A stretch of DNA of 64,000 nucleotides from contig NW_020170383.1 in NCBI RefSeq assembly GCF_000524195.1, forward strand, positions 1,975,758 through 2,039,757, written 5' to 3'. This DNA is from Echinococcus granulosus. Lineage: Eukaryota; Platyhelminthes; Cestoda; Cyclophyllidea; Taeniidae. Position numbers and translations under genes: made by a program. Positions 12,501-23,479 of the stretch are shown here, piece by piece; position 1 is the first letter of the stretch; every line of letters begins with the position of its first letter. The notes beneath the pieces were generated by a model, which ran no database searches, had not been told where the DNA came from, and saw only the letters and a program-made list of their open reading frames with translations.

Positions 12501-15175
12501 TTGGTAGCTAGAAAATTAAAGCCATGACTTTATTGGTATTTGCCAAATAGATTATAAAACCGTTAGTAACAAGTTGCCAGCACATGTGAAGGAAAAATGA
12601 AACATACTCCCTTTAATTATACCACTTAAGCACTTGGAATTGTTGACCTCAACTACATCAATGAATGGGACATCCCGCAATTTTAACTTCTCAATGCATA
12701 GTCTTTATTTTAGAATGTAGAGTACGAATAAGGTAAAGCATAAATAGTTACTACTTCCTCTTGCTGGCGCTGTAGTGTACTGTAGGGGGCTTTCAATCAA
12801 CACATCTCAGATGCCCACAAGGCCCCAAGTTGTCTTATCGTAAATTTAATAAGTTTCTCCCGTTTAAATGACAATCAAAACGGATGTCTATATGTTCTGA
12901 CGCAGCTCGATTCCTCAAGCTCAATTATGTTAAGAATTTCCTAAATTTTATAAAATATTTGAACGTTCTCAAATCATTGTCTTAAAAAGTTGTAATAATG
13001 CTTGACACATCCTATACTTTCATGGATGGTGTATTATCACATTCTATTAAATGGAAAGGGCAGTTAAGCACCAGTTTGCCAAGCTGATCTCTACCTAGCT
13101 TGCAAACTCCTTTTCGCCTTCCAAAAGTGTTGAATGTGGAAGCGCGGACTCCAGGTAATGGTTATGTACCCGTGGCTCTCGCTGACTCGGAGAGTTCCGG
13201 TTCAGACGGAGTAGTCTACCTCGTAACTGGGGTGCCGGGTCTGCCCACACAGACGGTGCGAAATTTCCTCGGTGGTGACTCGGCATTCAGGTACTTGCGC
13301 TATCTCTCTCACCTATTGCATCCTCTAGCTGAATTGATGCTAAAGTTAACTTTTTCTGTGCTTTTACTAAGGAACTACGTCAACACAGGAATCCTTGACC
13401 ATCAAATCAGGGGTGGTCCCTACACGTTCTTTGCAGCCGACAACGGTGCACTTGATGCCATGCGAGCAGATGCGAATTTGGGAGCAAAAATATACGAAAG
13501 TGTTGAACGACGTATTTATGTGAGTTACTTCTGTCCACTTGCGGAATTCAAGGTTAGTTCTTCATATAGCTTAGTTTGGTGCCATCAAAATTGGCAGGAA
13601 CCGATGGCTCTAGGTTAGCATTCACAATTGTGCAATTTTCAAAGCAGTATGAGTTAAGAAAAAAGTTGTGCTTAAAAACAATGCCCGTAGGTTAGTAATT
13701 AATTGTAATGTAGTTTGCCATTGTAATTTATGACTAATTTGGATGAGTGCTCACGATCACTTCACTTTTTCAGGTACTGCGGCGCTCAGTTTTTCCAATG
13801 CAATTATTACTGAATGAATTGAATACATCAGTGATGTATGATGTGGCCACAGCTAACAATGCTTTCACTCTAGAGTATGTCCGCTTCGTGATGCAGGTTG
13901 AGGGCGGACTGAACAGTACGGTAGTTTGCCTCTTTAAACATTCGCATAATAAATTGTCTCAAATGGTCGCCGAACGCAGCACCTTGTCCTAACAATTCCA
14001 TTTTTAGCTTTTTGGATGCGCAAAACTAAATGGTGAACAACTGGTTTATGTGCACCGCAAGTAATCTTAATGGCATTTAAAATAGTACGAGAAGTCCGTC
14101 ACATCACCTCCTCGCCCTCTACTTGCAAATTTTGCTTTATGAGCATTCTTTTGAAATGTCTTACTGACTTTTGTGAAAGGAGATTCAGTTATAAAGGATT
14201 TTATTTGTCGAAACAATAGGACTACATCCAAATAGGAGTAGATGAAAAAAGTGGGTCCTACTATACTCATTGGCTTAAAGTTTCATCTATTAAAACGAAG
14301 ATGTTAGTTAAAACCCACCAGTATCTGCTTCATCTTTGGCTTAAGTTGAATGAATTAACTTCCGGTTTATTTCATCAGATGCACTTTGCATCATGAGGTG
14401 GATGAAATCACTCAAACATCGCTGAGCTCCAAAATGTCGCAGTTTTATCAACTGAAAGCCTGAGCTAACATTTTGACGTCACTTGGCAGAAAAGGGAAGC
14501 TAGTGACAGTTCGGTTGCCATGGTTTTACCACAGTAATCTTGCCGGCTAGCACTAAACATTACATTCTCAAGTTCATTTATTTTTTCTCTCTTTTACAAG
14601 TTATTTTTCCGTTGCACATTCAACACTACATATGGCGAGTGTCGCGTGCAATTTTAAAGGTTTTTGTGACGCATAGTTGCATCAGCATTGATAGAGCACA
14701 GTCACTCTCCTTTTTTGGTTTTTTCTTCATGTAAAATGATAGCATACCTATTCTTCATCGTAATCTAATGATAATATCGGGTGGATCGTATTCAGCGTAA
14801 ACGGCATCACAAACGTACGAGTGTACTTCGTTTGCAGAACTCGGTCCTATACCTATGTTACTCAATTTTGTTCAGAGCCTACTGTTTTATCGGGAAATGC
14901 TGATTTTCGATCCATTTCGGTTTGAAGACGGTGTTTCGCTGTAAAAAATTGGTACAGTGATTTTTTGTATCTGGACCTGGCCGAACCAATTTTGAGTAAA
15001 AATTTACTGGAACATTTAAGCTGCAACCGTGAATGGGACCGTAACGGTTTCAATGACCGACGGCGGATATCAATGCACCGATGGATGGGTGTATCATGTG
15101 AATAAGATGTTCTATGTCGCGGATGATCTTACCAGAAGCCTCTGCACTATGCCGGCCTGCCCAAAAACAAATTAA
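6538..15175 (+). CDS. secreted multi-fasciclin (FAS1) domain protein
   Basis: Fifteen-exon model, 744 codons: 6538-6651, 7430-7707, 8135-8315, 8374-8531, 8801-8987, 9245-9413, 9925-10069, 11658-11808, 12205-12325, 13128-13290, 13372-13519, 13774-13920, 14008-14032, 14838-14930, 15021-15175. All phases close. The protein opens with a signal peptide (MAFFKLILMIFCLVGTWAQ). Domain 1 has the FAS1 H1 motif (LTVLAPSNAAW) and an H2-like end (DATNGMIQIMDKVV). Later H1-like motifs are KTVFAPVDW and YTFFAADNGALD, and the last domain ends NGTVTVSMTDGG...DGWVYHVNK. FAS1 modules occur in secreted or membrane-attached adhesion proteins (TGFBI, periostin, insect fasciclin I). No GPI or transmembrane tail is seen, so secretion is inferred. 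Exon 13 is only 25 bases and its donor (GTGAAC) is weak; exon 10's acceptor was chosen on phase. Exons 1-12 and 15 are more secure than 13-14. Confidence 0.85.
13291..13371 (+). other. 81-base frame-preserving intron in the FAS1 gene
   Basis: Intron 10 of the FAS1 gene is 81 bases (27 codons), starts GTACTT and ends CTAAG, and contains no stop in the coding frame, so both flanking exons lie in one open frame (13100-13618). Retention would add a hydrophobic Leu-rich insert (HLLHPLAELMLKLTFSVLLL) between two FAS1 segments. I read it as an intron because removing it restores a normal FAS1 sequence. Confidence 0.6.
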
Positions 15176-15607
15176 CCAGGCAACTTCAAATCATTAACAT
15201 ATCTTACCTATGAATTAACAACTTCTTACTAAAGTTATTTGGTTTCATTCTCCATGTGTTCTTATTGTTCCGAATTAATTTGAACTTAATCTGAAGGATA
15301 CCTGTCTGGATCAAGGACTATTGCAAAGTACTTCGTAATCTGTCTCAATCCAGTTTGCAACTGCTGTTTCATTACTTTTTTCGAAATTGTAAATTTAGAA
15401 GGTATGGTTCAACACAGCAGTGTATGTGTCACCTTTTGGGATTGCTAAAATATTAATGCATTAATGTACATTTGGAAAGTTTACGTTCGATGATTGTTCG
15501 CACTATTTTTATTTCTTAAAGTTGAAAAAAAATATTTTGGTTCATTTAAATGATATTGCGAGTCTTCAGTGTTATTATCCCATATGTACAAGCGGAACAA
15601 TCAAGGA
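15176..15607. other. tail-to-tail intergenic gap
   Basis: This 432-base AT-rich gap separates the stop codons of two converging genes, FAS1 (plus) and the Ig-domain protein (minus), so it should contain both 3' UTRs. No reading frame of interest is present. Runs such as GAAAAATAAA near 15621 lie inside the last exon of the minus-strand gene and are not assigned as polyadenylation signals. Confidence 0.5.
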
Positions 15608-18600
15608 TCAAAGTGTTGATGAAAAATAAATGCTTATACCCATGAAAATGTGTAGGAAGAGTGGTGAGAATTTCTTTGGTTCACCAGACGTTGTGATTCT
15701 CGGGGTATGTCGAGAGACATACTCGCCCTGACTATTTCTCCAAGATAATGGGTTCCATAAATTTGGGAAGAATTTAGTCTCGCCTGGATTCACTGAGACG
15801 AAGATAGGAGAAAAGGCATTAATTTTTTCTATTTCTTCGAATATGAGTGTAGGATCAAAGTGTTAAAGTTAAGCCATATAAATGATGATAAATTCTACTT
15901 AATTTTAAAAAAAATTACATATTGACACTGTTCAAAATCTTTAAAGAGCTTACGATAATCCAAACGTTTTTCCTTTTCTCCTAAAGTACCATCAATAATT
16001 AATGATAAGGTAGTCCGTTACATTACGGTTAGAATAGAATAAATTGAGACTCACTTACGCACGAGCTCTGTGGAGCCACGTTCCATTCCGAACGGTGAAT
16101 GGACCACGCATGTGTACGTTCCATAATCTTCTAACGTCAAGTTGTAAATGGTGAGCTTCGTCCTTACCGTCATGGGATTAGCGATTTCACGATCTAAAAT
16201 GGGTAAACATTAGCTGTCGAATTCGAATAAAGTAGTGCCCTGTAGGCTTTGAGGATTTAATGGGAGGTGTGACAGCGTAGATTTGCCTGGTATTTTTAGA
16301 GGAGTTTTATGGTCCTAGTAAAATCCACCATAAGAACTACAATACGAGAGTATAAAGACAAGCACAAAGTTCAGGTGACAAAGTGGGTGATATTATCACT
16401 TTTTGGTTAAATTATGAACCGTTTAAGCTAAATCAGGTGGAACCATTGGTAGTGGGGAAGGTGCTGTGATCAGCGAAAGACATGGATAAGTGAGTCTTGT
16501 GGTGCAAACAATAACTTCTATCCTACCGTGAAGTTAGAAAAATACTAACTTCACCACAAGCATTAATCCTACAGAGTGATAATAACACTGCAACAACCCT
16601 TATTTAACTACGCTGGGTGTAGTTTACTTCGTGAAAATGGTTCTTTGCAAGAGTTTTTACGTGGTCTCCAGTTCCCAGCTTCTTCAAAAGGTCCCACGAT
16701 TTTCGCATTAAGAGTGATGGCTCAAGCCATTGAATACGAAAGACACAGCCACGTGGCGAGTCAAACTAACTAATGACATGAGGTTTTAACGTGACATATA
16801 TAGGTCTCACTTGTGAGAATTCGTTGTTACCTGAAACAACGCAGTACTTATCACCGGACAGGGTGAAGAAGCAGTCACCATTGACACTACGAATAGGTTT
16901 GTGGTCGAACTCCCAATAAAGGCTGTATATAGGGTTGCCAACCGCAGTAGCGAAAATCATGGTGGTCTGGTAGGGCTTCCTGTAGATTACCTCAGCACTC
17001 ATTTTCACAACGGGTCGGACTAAAATCACAGGGGAAACTCGTAACAGTACAGGAAACGCTTTATCTAAGTGCTATTATGTCAAGGCAATTGTTGTCACTT
17101 AAATTAGCTGGTTATTATGGAGGTATTCTGGGCAAAGTTGCTTTAATTGCTTGATTTATGGCGGTTAAAGGTTTAGTGAAATGCTTCACACTGTTATCGT
17201 CTGTGTTAAAAGGCCTTCAGAGAAATTAGCGAATTTTTGGCGATTGTCTGAATGAGTTCTATTAAGATGAAATGTTCAACGTACGTTTTATCTTACTGAT
17301 ACCAGCGCTAGCTTATTTTATCAACTTTTGCCTTTTTGTCTCCATTGTGCTTCAGCTGAAGTAGCTGCCTCTAACAGTCACATCATTTGTTGCGCGTGGG
17401 TAATATTTATGGACTCAGATTTTCTACCATTGAAATTCGTTCTGTCTGCAGTCGTTGACGGTATTTGTTAACTGAGATCAGTTTAATGATTTGTTGTATT
17501 CAAGCTCTGACAAATGAGTGCAATCTTCCACGTTTTTTAATGTGTCGAATGCATTTGTTAGACAGAAACTTTCATTCTGACTCACAATAGACATCTAAAT
17601 GGATGTTCCAGGAAACCTTCCCTTCAATACCATTGTAGGCAACACATGTGAATGTTCCACGAAGATCCCTTGTTACGTTTGATATTATTAGCACGCTGAT
17701 GGAGAGAAGAAATCCTGCAGTTGAAATAACCAATTTAAAAACTTCCATCACCTCAAGTCAAGTGGTTTTTAGAGGACGGATTTATAAATAAAACCAAAAA
17801 AATAGCGCATTAATGAAATGTCCCACATATTCTTTGTAAAAGTTATAGCAGTATACTTGTTTCAACGTTCTTTTGAAAATTATGAACTTTTATGCATTTA
17901 CTACTTCAAATCCTCGTCTTTTGACATTTATCGAGATAAACGTTGAATCATTTATCCCACGTAAGTAATCGGGAAGAGTGAAAATTGGGACAAAAGAGTT
18001 TGAAGATCAGGTTCCGTTATTCGATGGCGGAACTACTGGACCTCAGCACCGTGAACACTTGACATCTAGGTCAGCTGTCAGACAATCATATAGAACAAAA
18101 TTAAACTATAGCAGGATTTTAGTTGCCAGAATAGACTAAAGAGTTCGTTGTGTTTTTTTACTATGATAAATGAGTTGAACACACGTGGCTGATCCTTTGT
18201 GGTTATTACTCGTCGCGCCTTCCCATCTGGTGTGCTCATGTACCACTTGATCGTCGGAGCAGGAACACCGGATGCGTTGCATATCAATTTTTGAGTTAGT
18301 CCCTCGCGGACAACGACTCTGGTATTCGAGGACCCATTCGGATTTATAAACGACGGAACTGCAACAAGAGCGTGTTCCCTAAGTACTGACGATGTAAATA
18401 TAAGTTATCATTTATAGATCAGCCAGTGATCTCACCCATAGTGTGTGCATTATATTTGTAAGGAATCGTCTTATTTGCAGTTTAATAAAATAGTTCATTT
18501 CCAAAAGATGTATGGAAACATGGACAATAAATTTTCGGGTGGAAGGACTTACCAAGTACTTTTAAATAGACGTGTTTTTCGTGGACAAGTTTTTCACCTC

Positions 18601-20382
18601 TGTAAAGACAAATATATTCGCCTTCATCGCTTCGCATTACTCGCTCAATCCTTAAGTCCATCTTAAATTCATTGAAGTCTGCCATAACCACGTGATAGCG
18701 CTTGTCTTGACTTATCCGTCGGTGGTTGAACGTCAAATAAGTTGGTTCCTCCAACCGGCGCCAGATGAACTAAAACGATGCATGTATCACTAGACTCATG
18801 TGCATGATTGCAGTTTGTTGGGTAAGAATGAACGAATCAGTTTCAACTTCTTCAACGACTTCATTCTAGAGGCCATTTCTAGGTACAAAAAATTATTAAG
18901 ATTGTCGTAGAAGTTAAAAACAATGAGGCATGCGTTCTTTTTTATTAATAATAATAATAATAATAATAATAATGAAGCCCAGGTGATTTTGCAAAAGAAA
19001 TCTCCTTCGTAGATATATAATGAGAGCTAAAGCAGATTTAAAGGAAAATAGTCGTTTCGAGAAAGAGCGATAAGTTCATTTCCGGAGGCATCGGATAGGT
19101 CCTATCGGTCGAGTCACAGGTGCTGCTCATTACTACTTATCTTTCACCCTTTTCGCGATCACAGTGGTCGATTGTCGATGTCGATTTGGTGTTGTTGATA
19201 ATTTTCGTCTCCAAAATCATGCAAAATTTATAATGGGTCACCAATACCTCTAGATCGATTATTTTTATACATATCAACTAATTTCATAATAATTGCTTAC
19301 TAAGTCACTGGACCTTCACAAAGACGTGCTAGATTTTATCTTTATACATATCAGTAACCATCTTTTAATCTGTCATTACATTCTGTTTGTAAGAGGCGTC
19401 AGATTGGGATTTTATTCTAAAATGTAAGGCAACAAACATTGCACCTTCATTTTGACTGGTAATTCTAGAATTTTGATTGTTGAAAAAATGCATTTCAATT
19501 CATTGAAACGTACTCATTTTATCTCTATTCAGCTCTGAAGTTGAACTAGCTATCAGGTTTTCCGATTTCCAAGACCTAGGTTCTTGAAATCCATGCGTAC
19601 GTCTTTAAAACACTGCGCTTTACTTATCCCAGACATTATTTATGAAGATTTATGAATGATTGGTACCTGATCAACACAAAATAGATAACATCTATCAAAG
19701 TCTTTTTTACGTAATAGGCTATGGTACAAGTAAAAGACAAGTTACCTTTATGCCATTCTGTCCATCCGTGTTTGAAAAGTCCTTATCAGGTCTGCAACGA
19801 AGAACTGTTGAGGTGTTGATCACCGCCAAAACCACATCATTAAGTCTGCGTTCAATTTTCAAGGCCTCTTTGATATGGTCGAATGCGGTTTTACCATACA
19901 GAGGCTCACTTTTGTTTCCCTCTAGTGAAACCTCCTCCTCAACCTTTCCACTTGTCACTTTATCACTTTCTAAAAAATAATGAATACGGTCAATTATGAA
20001 CAACAAATATCATTTGTTTTGTTACAACGAATGGTTCTGATAGAAGTCAATTTATTTTACCATCAACTAGTATCCACACGCGTTTGGTTGGTTCATTGCA
20101 TATTTCCAATCCCTCAGCGTCACGCTCGTAAATTATAATCTTTCTACGCAATCGAAAATGGAAACTGTGGTCTCGTGTGTCCTCAAGGGTTATTTGAAGG
20201 GATGAACAGGGAGAATGCTACAATAATCTATTTCAACAAGGGCAAGCTATTTCGCTTAATGGGAATGTCTGGAAAGATGGAGTGCAGGTCTTACCAAACT
20301 TATCGATGTCTCCGCCTCGAGTGGCTGTAAAGCCATTATTGACACCTAACAGCACCAAGAGAGAGAGAAGAAGCATCCGCAT
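15608..20382 (-). CDS. three-Ig-domain cell-surface protein, probably GPI-anchored (lachesin/DPR/IgLON-like)
   Basis: Eight exons: 20382-20295, 19969-19746, 18769-18553, 18358-18185, 17714-17586, 17019-16831, 16193-16059, 15792-15608; 446 codons. All introns are phase 1 except one phase-0 intron inside Ig1, the usual Ig-gene pattern. It starts with a signal peptide (MRMLLLSLLVLLGVNNG). Ig1 has Cys (VLRC), IWRRLEEPTYLTFN, then DEGEYICL, like the V-type domain of lachesin and DPR proteins. Ig2 has LICNASGVPAPTIKWY and RDLRGTFTCVAYNG. Ig3 has VGNPIYSLYWEF and EDYGTYTCVVHSPFG but Phe where the first Cys belongs. The C-terminus is a spacer followed by a hydrophobic tail (FSPLFLHIFMGISIYFSSTL) with small residues before it, as in a GPI signal. 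Such proteins mediate neuronal and epithelial adhesion. The 18185 donor (GTGTGT) was chosen on phase and is the least certain junction. Confidence 0.86.
18947..18973. repeat. AAT trinucleotide microsatellite
   Basis: Nine uninterrupted AAT units lie in the intron between exons 2 and 3 of the Ig-domain gene. It is a candidate length-polymorphic marker. Confidence 0.95.
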
Positions 20383-22240
20383 TTCTGTGATCACTGCGCT
20401 GTCTGTGCGGTGAGCAGCCTCTTGATCGAGCCATAGCGATGAAGCTATTGGTCCGTTTTGTAATGGTTATCTTTCCTAAGGTTTTCTATGCGAGGTTATT
20501 GGCATGCAATTACCCTATGTCATCGCGGGATTTAAGTGTTAGATGCTGGTGGTATCTATTTGTTTATTGGTGGATTAACGGCATAATGGACGACTGAGGA
20601 GGAGGATAATCCGGGCTTTCAGTCGAAAGTGCAGGCTTGTGAAAACTTAACGGGTTAAATTCAACAATTCTCATGCGGATTGCAACCGCAAGGGTCAGGT
20701 TTACTGTCGTAAACAGGGGGGAAGTGCTGTTGATTATTCACTTTTTTTAATTGGGACAAGTATATTTCTAGGGAATTGGGAATAAACTCTTGCCAATTTT
20801 GAGCTTTGCAAATCCATTTAAAGTAGACTTTTTGCCAGGCAAACGCTTGCTGGTTGGTGAGCAACCCCTCATGGGGCCATCATTGAGAGTTAAAATTTAC
20901 GAAAGGTAAATCTAACCCGTGGGCAAATTTACGTACAATAATCAATAATCCGTGTTTATTTTACTCAGAAATAAACTCCCTCTTAATACCATTTAGGTCA
21001 GTTTTGATATATTTAGTCACTGTTCAACGTTTCCTGTCAGCGAGATCAGGGTAAGGCCGCGGTCACTTAAAATAAATTTTAAATGGATATCTGAGCAGCA
21101 AAATTTGGCATCGAAATCCACATTTGGAAATATTTGAAAAGCTCTTATAAAACGTATTTCACCAAAATCCAGCTCCTCAAGGATAGCAAAATTAATGGTC
21201 TATTATCACTTTTGGTAATTGTTAACAGGATTAGAAATGACATAACCCAAAACATTACGATCAATCATGTTAACTTGGAGTTTCCCAACAGCACTAATAA
21301 ATATGAACATTTAAACGTGTAGCAGGCGGCGAAATCATTTTTCTGCCAAAATATTCAGAGGCTGTTTGCTTTCCACTGAGCCAATACATATTTTAGCATT
21401 TATTGCACTGTGAAGACGCGAAGCATTGTTTTGCTGCACCTGACTACGCGGACACTTTAGTCGTCCCAGACGCAACGACCATGCTAATAACCTCCGAGCT
21501 CTCCTGCATGCTAGTAATATACGTTCGCCCTTTTACAACTTCGGTGAAAACCCGAAGTACCATGCCGCTAAGGTAGAAAAAGTAGCAGTATGGTGTTGTT
21601 TTATGCACCAAGGTGTAAGGAAAATACAACAGTAACTAATTTGAACGAATATAAAAATTAGTAGATCCATTTTCGGATTGATCGGTTGTACAGGTGTCTA
21701 AGTGAACCTCTTGGTGAGAGACATTCAGAAAGTGTAAACTTCATGGTTAATTGGAGGCCATCGATCCCCAAGGAGGAAATAATGCCCCAAACATGCCTAA
21801 TCTGCAATATCTGTACCCCTTTGACGGTTGCTACCCAATAAAGCACGTCTTCTCTTAACTCGTCTGTTTGTTCTAAGGGAAGGAAAGCGCGGCGGAAGGG
21901 ACAAACACCTATCCTATTGCAGACCATTTAAACTACTATAAGTATTTGCAAATAAAATCTGTTCAACTTAGATCTTACGCTTTCAGTAGCTTGCTGTTGC
22001 GTGTCTCTTTGACGTCAAAATCCAAAACATGCCAAACCAAATCAATGATCCTTAGAAAGTTTTCCACTAAATAATAAATTTTAAATAAGCAACGCATAGG
22101 CTTTAGTATCAGCTGCAAAAGAATGCTACCTTGCAATGTGAATTTGCAAAGAATCTGCATTCTATAACAACAATCGCGCACTTCACTTTAAATTTTAAAA
22201 TCGCCAAAGACTGTTAAAAAATCGTATTTTGAATGTAACG

Positions 22241-22436
22241 TAGTGGTTTATCCCTCGGTTCTGGTGAGGCGCGACTATTGTACTTCGAATTAGCCCCCTT
22301 GTACCTCGCTGGGTGGGCTGGCCTTTTGGGCCATGCCAATAGCCCAGACACCTTCTCCGTGCTAAATATATATATTCTTCCCGAGTATTTTGTCTTCTTT
22401 CGTCTTCAGGGAGTCCCGGGACGCTATAGTAACATG
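22241..22436 (+). repeat. dispersed repeat family, copy 1
   Basis: About 195 bases. Diagnostic words are GGTGAGGCGC, TTGTACCTCGCTGG, GGCCATGCCAATAG, ATATATATTCTTCCCGAG and CTTCTTTCGTCTTCAGGGA. Copy 2, about 340 bases further on in the same orientation, carries the same words in the same order with scattered substitutions. The element has no coding capacity; its size suggests a SINE, solo LTR or other short non-autonomous element. Confidence 0.85.
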
Positions 22437-22577
22437 TAAGAACTAAGGATACGGCTCCTTATTATAAAAATACTGTGCATTGCAATTAAAACCAAAGTAA
22501 GCTACTGAAGAATTTGTCATATTTCTTCTACCAGATACAATAATTCACAAAATAACAATAATTGTGTTATGTAATAC

Positions 22578-22768
22578 GATGGTGGCTTATCCATCGGTAT
22601 TGGTGAGGCGCCACTTTTGTACTTTGAATTAACCTACTTGTACCTCGCTGGGAGGGTTAACCTTCGGGCCATGCCAATAGTCCAAACACCTCTGCGCTGA
22701 ATATATATTCTGCCCGAGTATTGTGTCTTCTTTCGTCCTCAGGGAAGTCTCGGAACGCTGCAGTTAAG
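22578..22768 (+). repeat. dispersed repeat family, copy 2
   Basis: Closest relative of copy 1: TTGGTGAGGCGC, TTGTACCTCGCTGGGAGG, GGGCCATGCCAATAG, TGAATATATATTCTGCCCG and TCTTCTTTCGTCCTCAGGG occur in order. Copies 1 and 2 differ by scattered substitutions and small indels. Confidence 0.85.
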
Positions 22769-22792
22769 GCCTGTTTTATACGATTGCAATAC

Positions 22793-22981
22793 GCTAGTTG
22801 TTTAGGTCCCCGTTTCGGTAAAGGAGCCACTTTGGGTCTCCGTCATTGTGCCCTCGCTGGATTGGCTGGCCTTCAAGCCATGCTAACAGTTTCAAATTCC
22901 TTATGCTGAATACATGTATTCTGCTCCGATTCTGTATCTCCTTTCGCCGTCAGGGTAGTCTCGAGGCAATACACTGTAAGG
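22793..22981 (+). repeat. dispersed repeat family, copy 3 (more diverged)
   Basis: Shares CCCTCGCTGGATTGGCTGGC, CAAGCCATGCTAACAG, CTGAATACATGTATTCTGC and CCTTTCGCCGTCAGGG with the first two copies. Its first half (GGTAAAGGAGCCACTTTGGG, then TCTCCGTCATTGTGCC) is closest to the inverted copy at 38641-38745. Confidence 0.7.
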
Positions 22982-23479
22982 AAAATCAACGAGACTGTGA
23001 AGCTAGATTTGTTTGTGCTAACCAAGACTAAAAATGCCAAATGCTAACAAAATTAGCCATAGGGTTGGATTTAATAATGGTTATTATTTCAATTTCATTA
23101 AGTGTGCTCATGCTGACCTAAAGTTGGTCTAAATAATAGTTCTTAAAAAGATTTTAAAAAAAAAGTTTGCACAAACAACTTACTTTACTTGCCTGTGTTT
23201 TGTTTAAGTCGATGGGATTGGGATGTTTAACTGCGTATTATGTTCTCGTGAAAAATGCAACTTAACAAGACTCCACAGTGTATGGGCTTCATGTGCGTTA
23301 CCTACATATTAACTTAGGTGATTTACTGTTTTAAACATTGTAGTCAATATTATGGCCTTTTGGCTTAAGTTTTTTTGGAATTAGATCACCCTCTAAAAAG
23401 AGGTTTTCTTTAGGCCATTACCGCAAGGTTGGGCCCGTAGACAGGCAAAAAGTTGTAGAAATTTAAAAACACCCTACAG

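Larger units (their letters stand above)
20383..23479. other. divergent intergenic spacer with repeat cluster
   Basis: About 3.1 kb between the 5' ends of the minus-strand Ig gene and the plus-strand unrecognised gene. Both promoters should be here. The only organised sequence I see is the cluster of three related repeat units at about 22241-22981. Reading frames across it (22721-22909, 22846-23031) arise from the repeat and are not genes. Confidence 0.5.

Noticed and set aside
21658..21927. 89-codon minus-strand frame in the intergenic spacer
   Set aside because: No recognisable domain, no flanking exon signals, and nothing links it to a neighbouring gene.
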